DNA from: Gari tellinella
Lineage: Eukaryota; Mollusca; Bivalvia; Cardiida; Psammobiidae
Assembly: GCA_922989275.2 (NCBI GenBank)
Contig: OV277868.1
Span: forward strand, 46,126,216 to 46,190,215
Direction of reading: 5' to 3'
DNA: 64,000 nucleotides
Part shown: positions 30,263-42,357 of the stretch, piece by piece
How positions within the stretch are numbered: position 1 is the first letter of the stretch
Layout of the letters: each line of letters begins with the position of its first letter
Translations under genes and position numbers: made by a program
Notes under the pieces: model-generated
The model's input: only the letters and a program-made list of their open reading frames with translations
The model's database searches: none
What the model was told of the DNA's origin: nothing

Positions 30263-30424
30263 CCTGACTTTTGATGAGCTGTGAGTGGCTGTTTTCTTTT
30301 TTCATACCTGCCATGAAAAATAGAATAGGCCATGCCTGACCAGGACTACTTTCTCTTAGCCCTACTGTTTATCTAAAAGCACTCATTGAAGTGGGACGCC
30401 AAATGGCATTATTTGCGATGTTGT

Positions 30425-30750
30425 TACAGGTCTGAACCTTATTAAATTAAATTGATAATCGCAAGCGAATTGCCATCTAATTGTCATCGAATTGCCATCG
30501 AATCGGGCGCTTCAAAAAACAAATCCTACGTTTGAATATTTTTTCGCGAATTTTCTGAAGTGGTTGTGACACAAATGGAATCGAAAAAATTAACGAAGGC
30601 ATATTTGCGAACATTTGTGAGATACACCATTCAAGAAAATTTACCCGAGGGTAAATTTAGTATTTTGAATCGCAAGCGAATTGCCATCGAATTGCAAGCG
30701 AATTGCCATCGAATCGCAAAAATTGTTAATTTAACAAGGTTCAGTACTGT
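30425..30750. repeat. Element with inverted ends and CGAATTGCCAT short repeats
   Basis: Left CTGAACCTTATTAAATTAAA and right TTAATTTAACAAGGTTCAGT are inverted relatives. The inside holds several copies of GCGAATTGCCATCGAAT near each end. Duplicated at 37243-37568. Confidence 0.65.
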
Positions 30751-31197
30751 ACAATAAACAATATCAGGTATAGGCTGTAAATATATACAGGAGGTAGCAG
30801 TCTGATCAAGGTTTACACTGTTTGCTCATGTATATATCTGTACTTATACTTAGGGTCATTACAGTAGTAACAGTGTAACCTTGGGTACATTTAATTAGCC
30901 ACTCAATTAAGTAATGTAACAATCTCTAAAGACAGATTACTGTTTAATGCAGGTAAAAAGTAATGCAAAAAGCTCCTATGGCAGATTACTGCAGGGACAA
31001 AATAATGCAGAAAGCTCCAATAGAAACATTTTGCATTACTTCTGTCCTGCACTATATAAAAGTGCTACAGTTATTTTGAAAATGCAATAATTATTCATCA
31101 CACGGGTGTTTCCATTTGATTTATTTATTGTTAGGGACCTATGATATTTTATTTGTTTAGTACTGGTAAATTATTTTGTATTTTAGTTACAATTTAA

Positions 31198-31386
31198 CAG
31201 GGCTCCAGATAAGGAGTAAACTAACAAATCCAACAATTTCTCACTTATTTTAGCACCTAATCCTATGGTGTTACTACTCATTAGAATTGTCTCTTCGAGA
31301 CAATTCTAATAAGTAGTGACACCATAGGGTTTAAAGCAGAAATAAAGATTTTAGTTTTTGAAATACTCCCCTTATCTGGAGCTCTG
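31198..31386. mobile_element. Family A MITE
   Basis: CAGGGCTCCAGATAAGG to CCTTATCTGGAGCTCTG, core TTGTCTCTTCGAGACAA. Duplicated at 38016-38204 with the same core. Confidence 0.87.
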
Positions 31387-32107
31387 CTGTAATTTTATTA
31401 TTATTTTGTGGGACCCATGATATTATTATTTGTTGACAAGTGAATAAAGTGAATATTTTTGGTGGTATTTGATGCTATTTTTAGTTGTTTATGTGTAAAT
31501 GAATGTATTGTTTCTATTTTGTTAATGTTGATTTTAACCACCAAGGACCAATTAATGATAGTATGTGTAGATATTTGAAGCTCTGATTTATTTTTGCCAA
31601 CCCAATCTACGAAACTATGCAATTTTTTGTGCTTATCAACGAATAAACCTTCTGCTTGCTATAATATTGTCGTCTGCAAAATTTGTTGTCTGTTACATTT
31701 CTTTGAATTGATTGTTACGCATTTTCTTTTAGAAAATATCATCATGTGGCATGTCATTGGGACCCAAACTGTTTGCAAGAGTAATCACCAATAGGCATGT
31801 AGCGTGCAGAAGGTTAGAGGGATTTGGGATATACAGATAGGATTTATGTCTGTAAGAAATAGAATAATTCACTCCATAATTCACTCCATAGACATCTGGG
31901 GCCCGTCTGGGGCCTCTCTCAGAACCTGTCTTACAACTCTCACTCGCGCAAACATACGATGGGTTGCATGGTAGATCTACATGGACAGAAATAACGTAGT
32001 ATGATACAAGGAAACCTGGTCAACATCTATATAAATATATCTGAAAACAATACAATGCAATCTGAAATAACGTTACAATAGTGAGTACCAAATAGCAAGA
32101 CCCATCA

Positions 32108-32318
32108 ATACAAACATTCAATCTTTGTAGACACAGTGATACACTGTAACAAACTGCCAGACAGCATAGTGCATGCTTATTCCGTAGAGGCTTTCAAGAC
32201 AGCCCTACGAGATCATCACCAATAATACGGCGTCTCTTCTTACCGATCATGTAAAAGCCTTTATAGGATTCTATGACATATTGATACAGATTGATACAGA
32301 TACAGATTACAACTCTTA
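32108..32318 (+). mobile_element. LINE 3' tail, duplicated copy
   Basis: Unit 2 counterpart of the tail at 25290-25500, with no change seen. Confidence 0.82.
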
Positions 32319-32720
32319 GGCTCAAAAAACCTGTTTTTTCAAATATTTATATATTTTGTTTTGTTCAAACTAAATAAGCCACTTGCAGAGAAAGGGATTC
32401 CGAGATACCACGGATGGCATGGGCGTTAACCGTTTTACTTATTAATAAGTTCCAAAGGTTCATTTGCTTCCCTTTTTGTTATAAGCTAAAGGCATGCCCT
32501 GATGCTCTTGTGTGTACATGCATGTACATGCATGTACAGTCTACCCTGCTAAATAGATCTAGCAACCACTCTAAATTAGTGACGGCATAATGAATGAGAG
32601 AATTCTGCTAGGATATATGAAATATTTCTTATAGTTCATATTCATGACTGCATAAAGTCTATTTTCTTGAGTGGAGGAATTAATTAAATATGTAACAAGG
32701 CATATCTGTTGGGTAAAAGA

Positions 32721-32981
32721 TTAACCCATTACCCCATAGCCTGTTTCTAGTTTTGAAATAAGTTGACCACTTAAAGCAGGTTGAAAGTAAAGCAGAATGC
32801 GCCTTAGGGCGCATTCTGCTTTACTTTCAGCCTGCTTTAAGCTACCGTCTACTAGGATATATGTATAAAACATTTTTCTTAGGTATATAATTATGTTATG
32901 ACTTTATAAAGTGGTACTATTTCTTCAGTAGGGGAATAGATTAAAGGCGTAAAAAGGCGTAATTATGGGGTTTTGGGTTAA
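32721..32981. mobile_element. Family C MITE, duplicated copy
   Basis: Unit 2 counterpart of the element at 25903-26163, without change that I can see. Confidence 0.87.
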
Positions 32982-33098
32982 TTATTGTCTGTTGACCATT
33001 ATTTCCTTGTACAATGTTTTAGACTTCTATCTTGAAAGAGTAATACATGTACTCCTGTTTGACTGTCCCTTCAATATCTTAATGTTTATGTCTTTAAG

Positions 33099-33886
33099 GT
33101 TATGCTAACGAGGTTGGAGAAGCATTTAGATCACAAGTTCATGTGAATGTGGTAAAAGCAAGCTATGGAGTGGCCACGTGTTATGTTGTGGCAGATGCAA
33201 TACACAAAGGCATGGCAGCTTCTAAGGTAATGTAGAAAGAATACTTTACAATTTCAATGGATTTTAGGATTTTTGGGTGAAGTAATCTTCTGGTTTTCTT
33301 ACTGTATTTTATCTATTGATTGTGTGAGGAAAGATTATCTATTGATTGTGTTCTAGCAGATGGTAGCTTAAAGCAAGCTTAAAGTTAAGAAGAATGCCCC
33401 TTAAGGGGCATTCTTCTTTACTTTCAGCCTGCTTTTCGTGGTCACCTGTCTTCAATTTTAATGTTCACCTGTCTTCAATAATAGGAACTGGCTATGGAGT
33501 AAATGGTTAAAATGCCAACATTATTTGCATCTCTGAGTTAGGTTCTCTTGTACTTGTAGATACAATATGCCAACCAGGAGGAAAAGATCTATAGGATGCG
33601 CTGGGCAGTGTTTGACACGCTAGTATGGCAGGGACTAGCTACTGTTATAATTCCAGGATTAACTATCAACAGGATCTGTGCTGCAAGCAACTTTATGTTG
33701 AAGAAGACAAGATTCCCTGTGCAAATACAGAAATGGATTGCTACCGCTGCTGGGCTTATATCTATACCGTTTATCATAAATCCTATTGACAGGAGTGTAG
33801 ACGCCTTGGTTGAGGCAACTTTACGAAAGGCGATGAGGACGAAACCGGACATGGACAACGTTATAACTCATTCAAGAAATGATTAG
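33099..33886 (+). pseudogene. Duplicated MTFP1 exons 2 and 3, no exon 1
   Basis: Exons 33099-33226 and 33560-33886 are identical by reading to MTFP1 exons 2 and 3, with intact splice sites and stop (33884-33886). There is no start exon in this unit. It could be a silent fragment, or exon 1 at 22903 could splice to it and give the same protein. It could also reflect a collapsed or expanded haplotype in the assembly. Confidence 0.85.
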
Positions 33887-33929
33887 GTTAGATATATAAT
33901 GTTAACCCTCTCCTCCACAAAAACACCAC

Positions 33930-34054
33930 TTAACCCTATGGTATGACTACTCATTAGAATCGTCTCAAAGAGACGATTCTAATAAGTAGTCATACCATAG
34001 GGTTTGATGCAGATGCAGATTTTAATTTCTGAAATACTCTTCTTATCTGGGGCC
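33930..34054. mobile_element. Duplicated family A MITE, palindrome core in AAA orientation
   Basis: The same element as 27112-27236, with the same arm mismatch on the same sides, but the core is CGTCTCAAAGAGACG (33962-33976). Confidence 0.88.
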
Positions 34055-34445
34055 ATGTGAAAGACTGCTCATATGATGCTTTAATACTATTTTCTCTATA
34101 GTAAAAAAAACTCAAATAAAAAATTTGGATCCTAAACAAATGATTAGTTAGCACATTCAAACCTAGCGAGCCGACGAGTTTACTCATCATTTACAAACAG
34201 TATACCTGTTAGGATTACACTTGTCCTATGCAAACAGTGAAGACCCTGGTCATCCTTTAAGACTTAGAGCCCTCTGATCAGAGGCTGCACTGTTTGTCAA
34301 TTCGAAATATATTGTTAAAATCAACCTGTAATAGTATAAGATGGACTAGACTTTGAAATTTGAATTGTCCATTAAAAGTTTCAGGGGTGAATGAAGTTCA
34401 TCACACAAGTTCTTCAATCTTTTATATGCTGAAGTTTTCATATGG

Positions 34446-34642
34446 ATCAGGGCTCCAGATAAGAGAGAGTAAACGAAACAAATCCAACATTTTCTCACTC
34501 ATTTTAGCACCAAATCCTATGGTGTTACTACTCATTAGAGTCGTCTCTTTGAGACGATTCTAATGAATAGTGACACCATACGGTTTAATGCAGAAATAAA
34601 GATTAAAGTTTTCAAAATACTCCCCTTATCTGGAGCCCTGAT
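34446..34642. mobile_element. Family A MITE, duplicated copy
   Basis: Unit 2 counterpart of 27628-27824, core unchanged. Confidence 0.9.
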
Positions 34643-35069
34643 GGACTGTTCCATTTTTTGAAAAATGACTTGTTTATGTTGATTTCTTGAAGAGTTTTAG
34701 GAAAAATGTTTCAGAAAATAAGGCACATTCTGCTTTACTTTCAGCCTGCTTTAAGCTACCATTAGATTGGAAATCAAAAAAATAATCTTATGATACATAG
34801 TCATGACTGAATTATGACTGAAAATTAAAAAATACATCTATAGAGTATCTATTGAGTAAAGGGTTAAGAGGCAGACTTACACTGTTTGCAAAACATACAC
34901 ACTGGATTCCAGCATAGAAATGGTGAAAGTAATAAGTCACTAGTTACATACAAAAAGTTAAAATACTAAGTTCTTTCATAGATTGACTCATAAACAAACT
35001 AGGCAAATTGAACTGTAAGGTAACAAATTGTATCCGTGTTGAGTTTATAGTTAAATGGTGAAAGATTTG

Positions 35070-35678
35070 TGTAAGCAGTCCGGACAGCTCAGACAGATTA
35101 GCACTTATCTTGTAAGTGAGGGGTTCCGGATTCGAGTCCCGGTCTGGCTTCATATATTTCTCACCTTGTTACATTATGTTCTTTCAGTTTATGTCTATAT
35201 TAGTTTTAAAGGAGGAATAAACTAAGGTTGAATGTACATTAGTAGTTAGGGGGTTGCAGTTAACTTGTTAGGTGTTGTTATTCTTTCGAAATGCTCATCA
35301 TGTAAGTGAGGGGTCGCGGTTTGAGGTCTGGCTTCATATATTTCTCACCTTGTTACAATACCATATGTTCTTTCAGTTTATGTCTATATTAGTTTTAAAG
35401 GAGGAATAAACTAAGGTTGAATGTACATTAGTAGTTAGGGGGTTGCAGTTCACTTGTTAGGTGTTGTTATTCTTTCGAAATGCTCATCATGTAAGTGAGG
35501 GGTCGCGGTTTGAGGTCTGGCTTCATATATTTCTCACCTTGTTACAATACCATATGTTCTTTCAGTTTATGTCTATATTAGTTTTAAAGGAGGAATAAAC
35601 TAAGGTTGAATGTACAGTAGTAGTTAGGGGGTTGCAGTTCACTTGTTAGGTGTTGTTATTATTTCGAAATGCTCATCA
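35070..35678 (+). repeat. tRNA-headed tandem array, duplicated copy
   Basis: Unit 2 counterpart of 28252-28860 with the same three units. Confidence 0.72.
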
Positions 35679-36007
35679 TTCCATAAACAGTAAAACCTCT
35701 CTATTGTAGCTACCTCAAAGACAGTAGTATTTAGGACAGGTGACAGCGTAACCCATTACCCCATAAAATGCCTTTATACACATTTTTTTGTCTTCCTCCT
35801 CATTAAACAGTCATAAATATGCAACATTATTTTCTTTATCCTAGCAGTTGGTATTTTAAAGCAGGCTGATAGTAAAGCAGAATGTGCCTTAAGGCACATT
35901 CTGCTTTACTTTTAACCTGCTTTAAGGGGTCACCTTTCTTCAAAACTAGAAATAGGCTATGGGGTAATGAGTTGAAGCAAGATGCAGGTTTTCACTCATT
36001 TTGCTTT

Positions 36008-36529
36008 AAAGAGGCTCGCAACTGGATTTAGCATTAAAAATAGTGATTTGTAAATATATGTCAAATGCTAATATAAATGGGTAAGATTTAGTTTTGGATA
36101 ATAAATTCTGTTAAAAAATGCATTTCAAAAAAAAAGAAAGAAGAAGCTATGGTGGGATTCGAACCCGTGACCATCCATGCGGAGACAAACATGAAAACAA
36201 AGGCAAACGCCTTTACCCACGTTGTTACTGGCGCTCTCTATCTATATGGTAGCGAATAAACATACTTCATTGGTAGCGATTGATAGTACATATTCGGCTC
36301 GGGTTTATGTCTGAGCCTGTGTAGAGAAGCAACAACAACAACTATACCGTTAGCTAACGCTATAGAAAAACTACGGAAAATACCTAAAAAAAACTAAGAT
36401 TCGGTGACGATTATTTTGGACTGATCATATTTTTTTAATGTCAGAAGCCAAATAATGCCACAAATTTGCTTTTATTTGAGTATTTTATTTTATTTTGACA
36501 AGTACACCATCCGGTTGCGAGTCCCTTTA
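36008..36529 (-). mobile_element. Family E element, duplicated copy
   Basis: Unit 2 counterpart of 29190-29711, including the tRNA-like B-box. Confidence 0.85.
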
Positions 36530-38015
36530 AGCAGTCACCTGTCTTAAACATCTTGTTAAGTGGTTGTAATAAAGGGATGTGCGTCATTGTGCATGTACTA
36601 CAAAATGTATAGTTAACAAATGTGTTTAACAGAGATAATTATAGATCTACTTGGATTTTTTCATCTGATTTTGAAGAAAATATATCCTTGATAGGAGAAA
36701 GGCCTTTGGTATCTGTGTGTGCACACAATGCAGACCCTGTTAAATCACTGTATATTTGTAAAACTGCATGTGATCAAGGTTTACATTATTGGTCAGTGTT
36801 CAACATTTGTGACTGTATTATGCAAACAAAGTATAGACTCTTTACATGTTATAATTTTGTAATAATTTATTATTTGTTTTCAGTACTTTTCAGGGCTGCC
36901 ATAACTTGATCATGAAAAATCCGAAGATTTCTAATTTTTCTACTTTTCAAGTGTGTTTACTCAAAGCCTGGTTGAAAGTAAAGCAGAATGTGCCATAAGG
37001 CACATTCTGCTTTTCTTTCAGCCTGCTTTAAGCTAGGATAAAAATCCAATGATTTAGGAAAAATCCAGAGAAAAAGTAGTCCTGACTTTTGATGAGCTGT
37101 GAGTGGCTGTTTTCTTTTTTCATACCTGCCATGAAAAATAGAATAGGCCATGCCTGACCAGGACTACTTTCTCTTAGCCCTACTGTTTATCTAAAAGCAC
37201 TCATTGAAGTGGGACGCCAAATGGCATTATTTGCGATGTTGTTACAGGTCTGAACCTTATTAAATTAAATTGATAATCGCAAGCGAATTGCCATCTAATT
37301 GTCATCGAATTGCCATCGAATCGGGCGCTTCAAAAAACAAATCCTACGTTTGAATATTTTTTCGCGAATTTTCTGAAGTGGTTGTGACACAAATGGAATC
37401 GAAAAAATTAACGAAGGCATATTTGCGAACATTTGTGAGATACACCATTCAAGAAAATTTACCCGAGGGTAAATTTAGTATTTTGAATCGCAAGCGAATT
37501 GCCATCGAATTGCAAGCGAATTGCCATCGAATCGCAAAAATTGTTAATTTAACAAGGTTCAGTACTGTACAATAAACAATATCAGGTATAGGCTGTAAAT
37601 ATATACAGGAGGTAGCAGTCTGATCAAGGTTTACACTGTTTGCTCATGTATATATCTGTACTTATACTTAGGGTCATTACAGTAGTAACAGTGTAACCTT
37701 GGGTACATTTAATTAGCCACTCAATTAAGTAATGTAACAATCTCTAAAGACAGATTACTGTTTAATGCAGGTAAAAAGTAATGCAAAAAGCTCCTATGGC
37801 AGATTACTGCAGGGACAAAATAATGCAGAAAGCTCCAATAGAAACATTTTGCATTACTTCTGTCCTGCACTATATAAAAGTGCTACAGTTATTTTGAAAA
37901 TGCAATAATTATTCATCACACGGGTGTTTCCATTTGATTTATTTATTGTTAGGGACCTATGATATTTTATTTGTTTAGTACTGGTAAATTATTTTGTATT
38001 TTAGTTACAATTTAA

Positions 38016-38204
38016 CAGGGCTCCAGATAAGGAGTAAACTAACAAATCCAACAATTTCTCACTTATTTTAGCACCTAATCCTATGGTGTTACTACTCATT
38101 AGAATTGTCTCTTCGAGACAATTCTAATAAGTAGTGACACCATAGGGTTTAAAGCAGAAATAAAGATTTTAGTTTTTGAAATACTCCCCTTATCTGGAGC
38201 TCTG
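38016..38204. mobile_element. Family A MITE, duplicated copy
   Basis: Unit 2 counterpart of 31198-31386. Confidence 0.87.
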
Positions 38205-38703
38205 CTGTAATTTTATTATTATTTTGTGGGACCCATGATATTATTATTTGTTGACAAGTGAATAAAGTGAATATTTTTGGTGGTATTTGATGCTATTTTT
38301 AGTTGTTTATGTGTAAATGAATGTATTGTTTCTATTTTGTTAATGTTGATTTTAACCACCAAGGACCAATTAATGATAGTATGTGTAGATATTTGAAGCT
38401 CTGATTTATTTTTGCCAACCCAATCTACGAAACTATGCAATTTTTTGTGCTTATCAACGAATAAACCTTCTGCTTGCTATAATATTGTCGTCTGCAAAAT
38501 TTGTTGTCTGTTACATTTCTTTGAATTGATTGTTACGCATTTTCTTTTAGAAAATATCATCATGTGGCATGTCATTGGGACCCAAACTGTTTGCAAGAGT
38601 AATCACCAATAGGCATGTAGCGTGCAGAAGGTTAGAGGGATTTGGGATATACAGATAGGATTTATGTCTGTAAGAAATAGAATAATTCACTCCATAGACA
38701 TCT

Positions 38704-38946
38704 GGGGCCCGTCTTACTAAACGTTGTACGACAAAAGCGGTTGTAAGTCATCACTTTTAAAAACGTCTCATTTGTGATATCTGTATCTAATCCTGTCTTG
38801 TGACATCTCTTTGGAATCGTCTTGAAAAGACGATTCTAAAGAGATGTAACATGACAGGATTATATGTAGAAATAAATAATAATTGAGAATTGTATAATCT
38901 AACTTAGGACAATTTTTGTCGTACAACGTTTAGTAAGATAGGCCCC
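38704..38946. mobile_element. Family B MITE at the right edge of the 6.8-kb duplication
   Basis: GGGGCCCGTCTTACTAAACG to CGTTTAGTAAGATAGGCCCC, inner palindrome TCTTTGGAATCGTCTTGA and complement. The duplication boundary falls about 11 bases inside its left end. Unit 1 ends with only that 11-base piece. Confidence 0.87.
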
Positions 38947-39169
38947 TGCTCTAAGGAAAGGTGGCTGCTTAATGCAGGTCAGCAGTACTGCTGATAGCTC
39001 CTTAACACATTACTCTACAGATCCACATTTACATTTTTACACATTTGATAAGTTCCTCCACTGAAGAAAATAGTGCCAATTTATATGTAATAAATATGCA
39101 ACATAATCAATATTTCCTTTATCCTAGCAGATGGTAGCTTAAGACAGGCTGTAACTAAGCAGAACGTGC

Positions 39170-39461
39170 CATAACCCATTACCTCATGGCGTGGTTCTAG
39201 TTTTGAAAATAGGTGACCACTTAAAGCAGGTTGAAAGTAAGGTGCATTCTGCTTAACTTTCAGCCTGCTTTAATCTACCAAGAAAAATAGTCTTAATACA
39301 TGTAGTATAAATTGGAACTATTTTCCGCAATGGAGAAATAATTTTAACGTCGTAAAAATGTCTATTTAGAAAGTAATGGTGCATTCTGCTTTACTTTCAA
39401 CCTGCAATAAGTGGTTACCATATCTTCAATACTAGAGACAGATTATAGAGTAAAGGGTTAG
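39170..39461. mobile_element. Family C MITE, rearranged
   Basis: ATAACCCATTACCTCATGGC, stem AAAGCAGGTTGAAAGTAAGG, and then two right-stem segments. It looks like two overlapping or recombined copies ending GAGTAAAGGGTTAG. Confidence 0.68.
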
Positions 39462-39643
39462 GGACCTTTCAGCATTACAGCTGTCCTGCATGAAGCTGTC
39501 ACCTAACAAATGATTGCAAATTTGCATGCCATTGATTATACTCCACTAAAACACATATCAAATTGTTTCCCCCCGTAAATTTCCATTAATACCACTTTTA
39601 CTGCTTTAGTTGAGTAGTCTACAACAGATGAACAATATATAGT

Positions 39644-39893
39644 TGAACCCTATACCCCGTAGCCTGTTTCTAGTTTTGAAGATAGATGACCACTTAAAGC
39701 AGGTTGACAGTAAAGCAGAGCATGCCTTAAGAAACATTCTGCTTTACTTTCAGCTTGCTTTAAGCTCCCATCTGCTAGAAAATATAGAAATACTACTTAT
39801 GATATATATTCAAGACTGCGTAAATTGGAAATATTTTCTTCAGTGGAGGAATAGTTAAAGGAGTAAAAATGTATCTATGGAGTATTTGGCTAG
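39644..39893. mobile_element. Family C MITE
   Basis: TTGAACCCTATACCCCGTAG to CTATGGAGTATTTGGCTAG with hairpin GCATGCCTTAAGAAACATTC. Confidence 0.77.
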
Positions 39894-39954
39894 GTGCAAT
39901 TATTTCTTTCTGGAATGACATGCAGCTGAACTTGGATTTTACAGCTGGGATAAT

Positions 39955-40182
39955 TTAACCCATTACATGTACTTGCATAAATACGCCCTTTTACGCCTGT
40001 ACTTTATTCCTCCATGGAAGAAAATAGTTCCGATTAACACAGTCATGAATATGAATCAGAAAAAGTATTTTCTTAATCCTAGCAGATAGTAGCTTAAAGC
40101 AGGCACATTCTGCTTTACTTTCCACCTGCTTTAAGTGGTCACCTTTCTTCAAAACTAGAAACAGACTATGGGGCAATGTGTT
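39955..40182. mobile_element. Family C MITE, hairpin half deleted
   Basis: TTTAACCCATTACATGTACT to CTATGGGGCAATGTGTTTA. AGCTTAAAGCAG runs straight into GCACATTCTGCTTTACTTTC. Confidence 0.77.
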
Positions 40183-40240
40183 TATAGTTTGGAACAAGAT
40201 CAGATGCAGGGTACCAGTAATTCAGTATCTGATAAGACTT

Positions 40241-40783
40241 TAAAGCGACTCGCAACCAGATGGTGCATTAAAAATAGTAATTTGTAAATATGTGTCAAAC
40301 GCTTATATAAATGGTAAAGAACTAGTTTAGGATAAGAAATTCTGTTTAAAAAAATGTATTTCAATAAAAAAAAATATTGGTCTCTGGCGGGATTCGAACC
40401 CGGGGCCCGGCATTGGCGGACAGAAGGCAAAATAGGGGAAACCGCTTAGACCAATGGACCACGGAACTATCCGTTTATCTCGGATCGATTTAACGTATTT
40501 AAATGTGTAGCGATCGAAAGTGCATACAACTTCACAATTCGGCTCGGGTTTATGTCTGAGCCCGTGTAGAGAAGCAACAACAACAACTATACCGTCTACT
40601 AGTCGGTATAGAAAAACGATGGAAAATATCTAAAAATCTAAGATTCGGTGACGATTCTTGAGACTTTTTTTGGACTGATCATATTTTTTTAATGTCAGAA
40701 GCCAAATGATGCCACAAATTTTCTTTTATTTGAGTATTTTATTTTATTTTGACAAGTACACCATCCGGTTGCGAGTCCCTTTA
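40241..40783 (-). mobile_element. Family E element with class-II-like tRNA segment
   Basis: TAAAGCGACTCGCAACCAGA to CATCCGGTTGCGAGTCCCTT. On the minus strand (about 40467 to 40379) it reads GGTCCATTGGTCTAAGCGG (A-box), a long variable region and CCCGGGTTCGAATCCCG (B-box), like a leucine or serine tRNA without a paired acceptor stem. Much of the flanking sequence matches the copy at 29190-29711. Confidence 0.85.
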
Positions 40784-40869
40784 AGAGTCCAAACTGTTTG
40801 CAATTCAGAGTTTAATCAACATTCTCAATGTGCAGTCATTTCATTGCATTGTGCTTGTAGTATGTTCCC

Positions 40870-41120
40870 TTAACCCATACCCCATAGCCTGTTTCTAGTT
40901 TTGAAAACAAGGTACTACTTAAAGCAGATTGAAAGTAAAGTAGAATGTGCCTTAAGGCACATTCTGCTTTACTTTCAACCTGCTTTAAGCAAAGATCTGC
41001 TAGAATATAGAAAGTATGTCTTATGGTACATATTCATAATTGTGTAAATTGGAACTAATTTCCTCAATGGATGAATAAACTAGAGGCGTAAAAAGGCATA
41101 TTTATGGGGTAATGGGTTAA
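40870..41120. mobile_element. Family C MITE
   Basis: TTAACCCATACCCCATAGCC to TATTTATGGGGTAATGGGTTAA, hairpin AGAATGTGCCTTAAGGCACA. Its right TTAA (41117-41120) also begins the next element. Confidence 0.87.
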
Positions 41121-41360
41121 ACCCTTTACTTCATAAATATCCCTTTTTTGCCTTTAATTGATTCCGTCACTGAAGACAGTGGTTCTACACTTTATACAGT
41201 CATAAATACTGTATGCAATAGAAAAGAAATATTTCCTATATCCTAGCAGGTGGTGGCTTTTAAAAGCAGGCTGAAAGTAAGGCAGAATGTGCCTAAAACC
41301 ATTCTACTTTTCTTTAAACCTGTTTTAAGTGGTGACCAGTCTTCACAACTAGAAACTGGG
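41117..41360. mobile_element. Family C MITE sharing TTAA with its neighbour
   Basis: TTAAACCCTTTACTTCATAA start, AGGCAGAATGTGCCTAAAAC hairpin, right end CTAGAAACTGGGTACC decayed. Confidence 0.78.
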
Positions 41361-41560
41361 TACCTTATAAGAAGGAAATGTTATGTTTAGCAATTAGAAC
41401 AAATGTTTTGAACTGAGAAATGTGTTGTATGTTTACCTGGGTGATAATAAAAAATTGTTCTGTTCTGTTCTGTGTTCGTTTAGGTTACATTAGAAATAGA
41501 CATTATTAATTGTGATAGCCATTCCACCATGTTGCATTAGCTAATTAACTAACTACACAT

Positions 41561-41812
41561 GTTTAACCCAATTACACAATATTACATGTATATATATATG
41601 CCTTTTCCTGCCCTTACTTCGTTCCTTCACTGATGAAAGTAGTTACATGTACTTCATACAGGCATAAATATGCACCAGAGCATATGGTAGCTTAAAGCAA
41701 GATGAAAGTAAAGCATAATGTGCCTAAAGGTGCTTGCTGCTTTACTTTCAAACTGCTTTAAATTGTCATGTGTCTTCAAAACTAGAAACAGACCATGGAG
41801 TAAAGGGGTAAG
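41561..41812. mobile_element. Family C MITE
   Basis: TTTAACCCAATTACACAATA start, AAGCATAATGTGCCTAAAGG hairpin, right end ACCATGGAGTAAAGGGGTAA. Confidence 0.78.
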
Positions 41813-41880
41813 CTTGAGATTCAAGAATATTTTCTATCAAATGCTTCAGTTTGACTCCCAGCTCTGACTTCATTCAAATA

Positions 41881-42227
41881 CAGCGTTCCCTCTCTACAAT
41901 GACACCCGACGGGAGACAACAATTGTGTGCGTTGTTCGGAGGGAGTCGTTATAGGGAGGGACATTTGCAAACAGCTTGAATCCAGATCAGACGCCGTGTA
42001 ACGCGGCGTCAGATCTGGATTCAAGCTGTTTGTCATTCGTCATTAAGTTTTTTCTGTCAAAATGTCCATTATGTAACTTTGAGAAAAACAGCGAACCACA
42101 ATTTTAAGAAGACGACATTGCAGTCGTGAATAGGTTGGATATAATTGCCCTCTTTAAGGAACTGCGACAAGGGTCATTGTAAGGAGGGAGTGGTTGCTGG
42201 GAGGGTCATTGTAGGGAGGGAACACTG
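41881..42227. mobile_element. Family H MITE, normal length
   Basis: CAGCGTTCCCTCTCTACAAT to GTAGGGAGGGAACACTG with TA on both sides. A central hairpin is formed by AGATCAGACGCCGTGTAACG and its complement. It has no minisatellite. Confidence 0.87.
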
Positions 42228-42357
42228 TATAATGTTAGAATATTCTTGAGCCTCAATCCAAAGAATGTGTGAAATTCAGTTCTAATTATATTGAAGGTTG
42301 TATTCCTTGTTTGTTTTTAATTGAAATAAATCGATATTTATTAAAAGTTGCCATTGT

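Larger units (their letters stand above)
25095..31908. repeat. 6.8-kb tandem duplication, unit 1
   Basis: It begins CCTCTCTCAGAACCTG and ends GGGGCCCGTCT. It contains MTFP1 exons 2-3 and all repeats between. It differs in length from unit 2 only by a local 12-bp doubling, AATTCACTCCAT at about 31866-31890. Four bases (GGGG, 31909-31912) sit between the units. Confidence 0.95.
31913..38714. repeat. 6.8-kb tandem duplication, unit 2
   Basis: Offset 6818 from unit 1 throughout. It is 6802 bp long, exactly 12 bp less than unit 1. At 33962-33976 the palindrome core reads CGTCTCAAAGAGACG instead of CGTCTCTTTGAGACG. I saw no other change on reading. It ends inside the left arm of a family B MITE. 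Confidence 0.95.
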
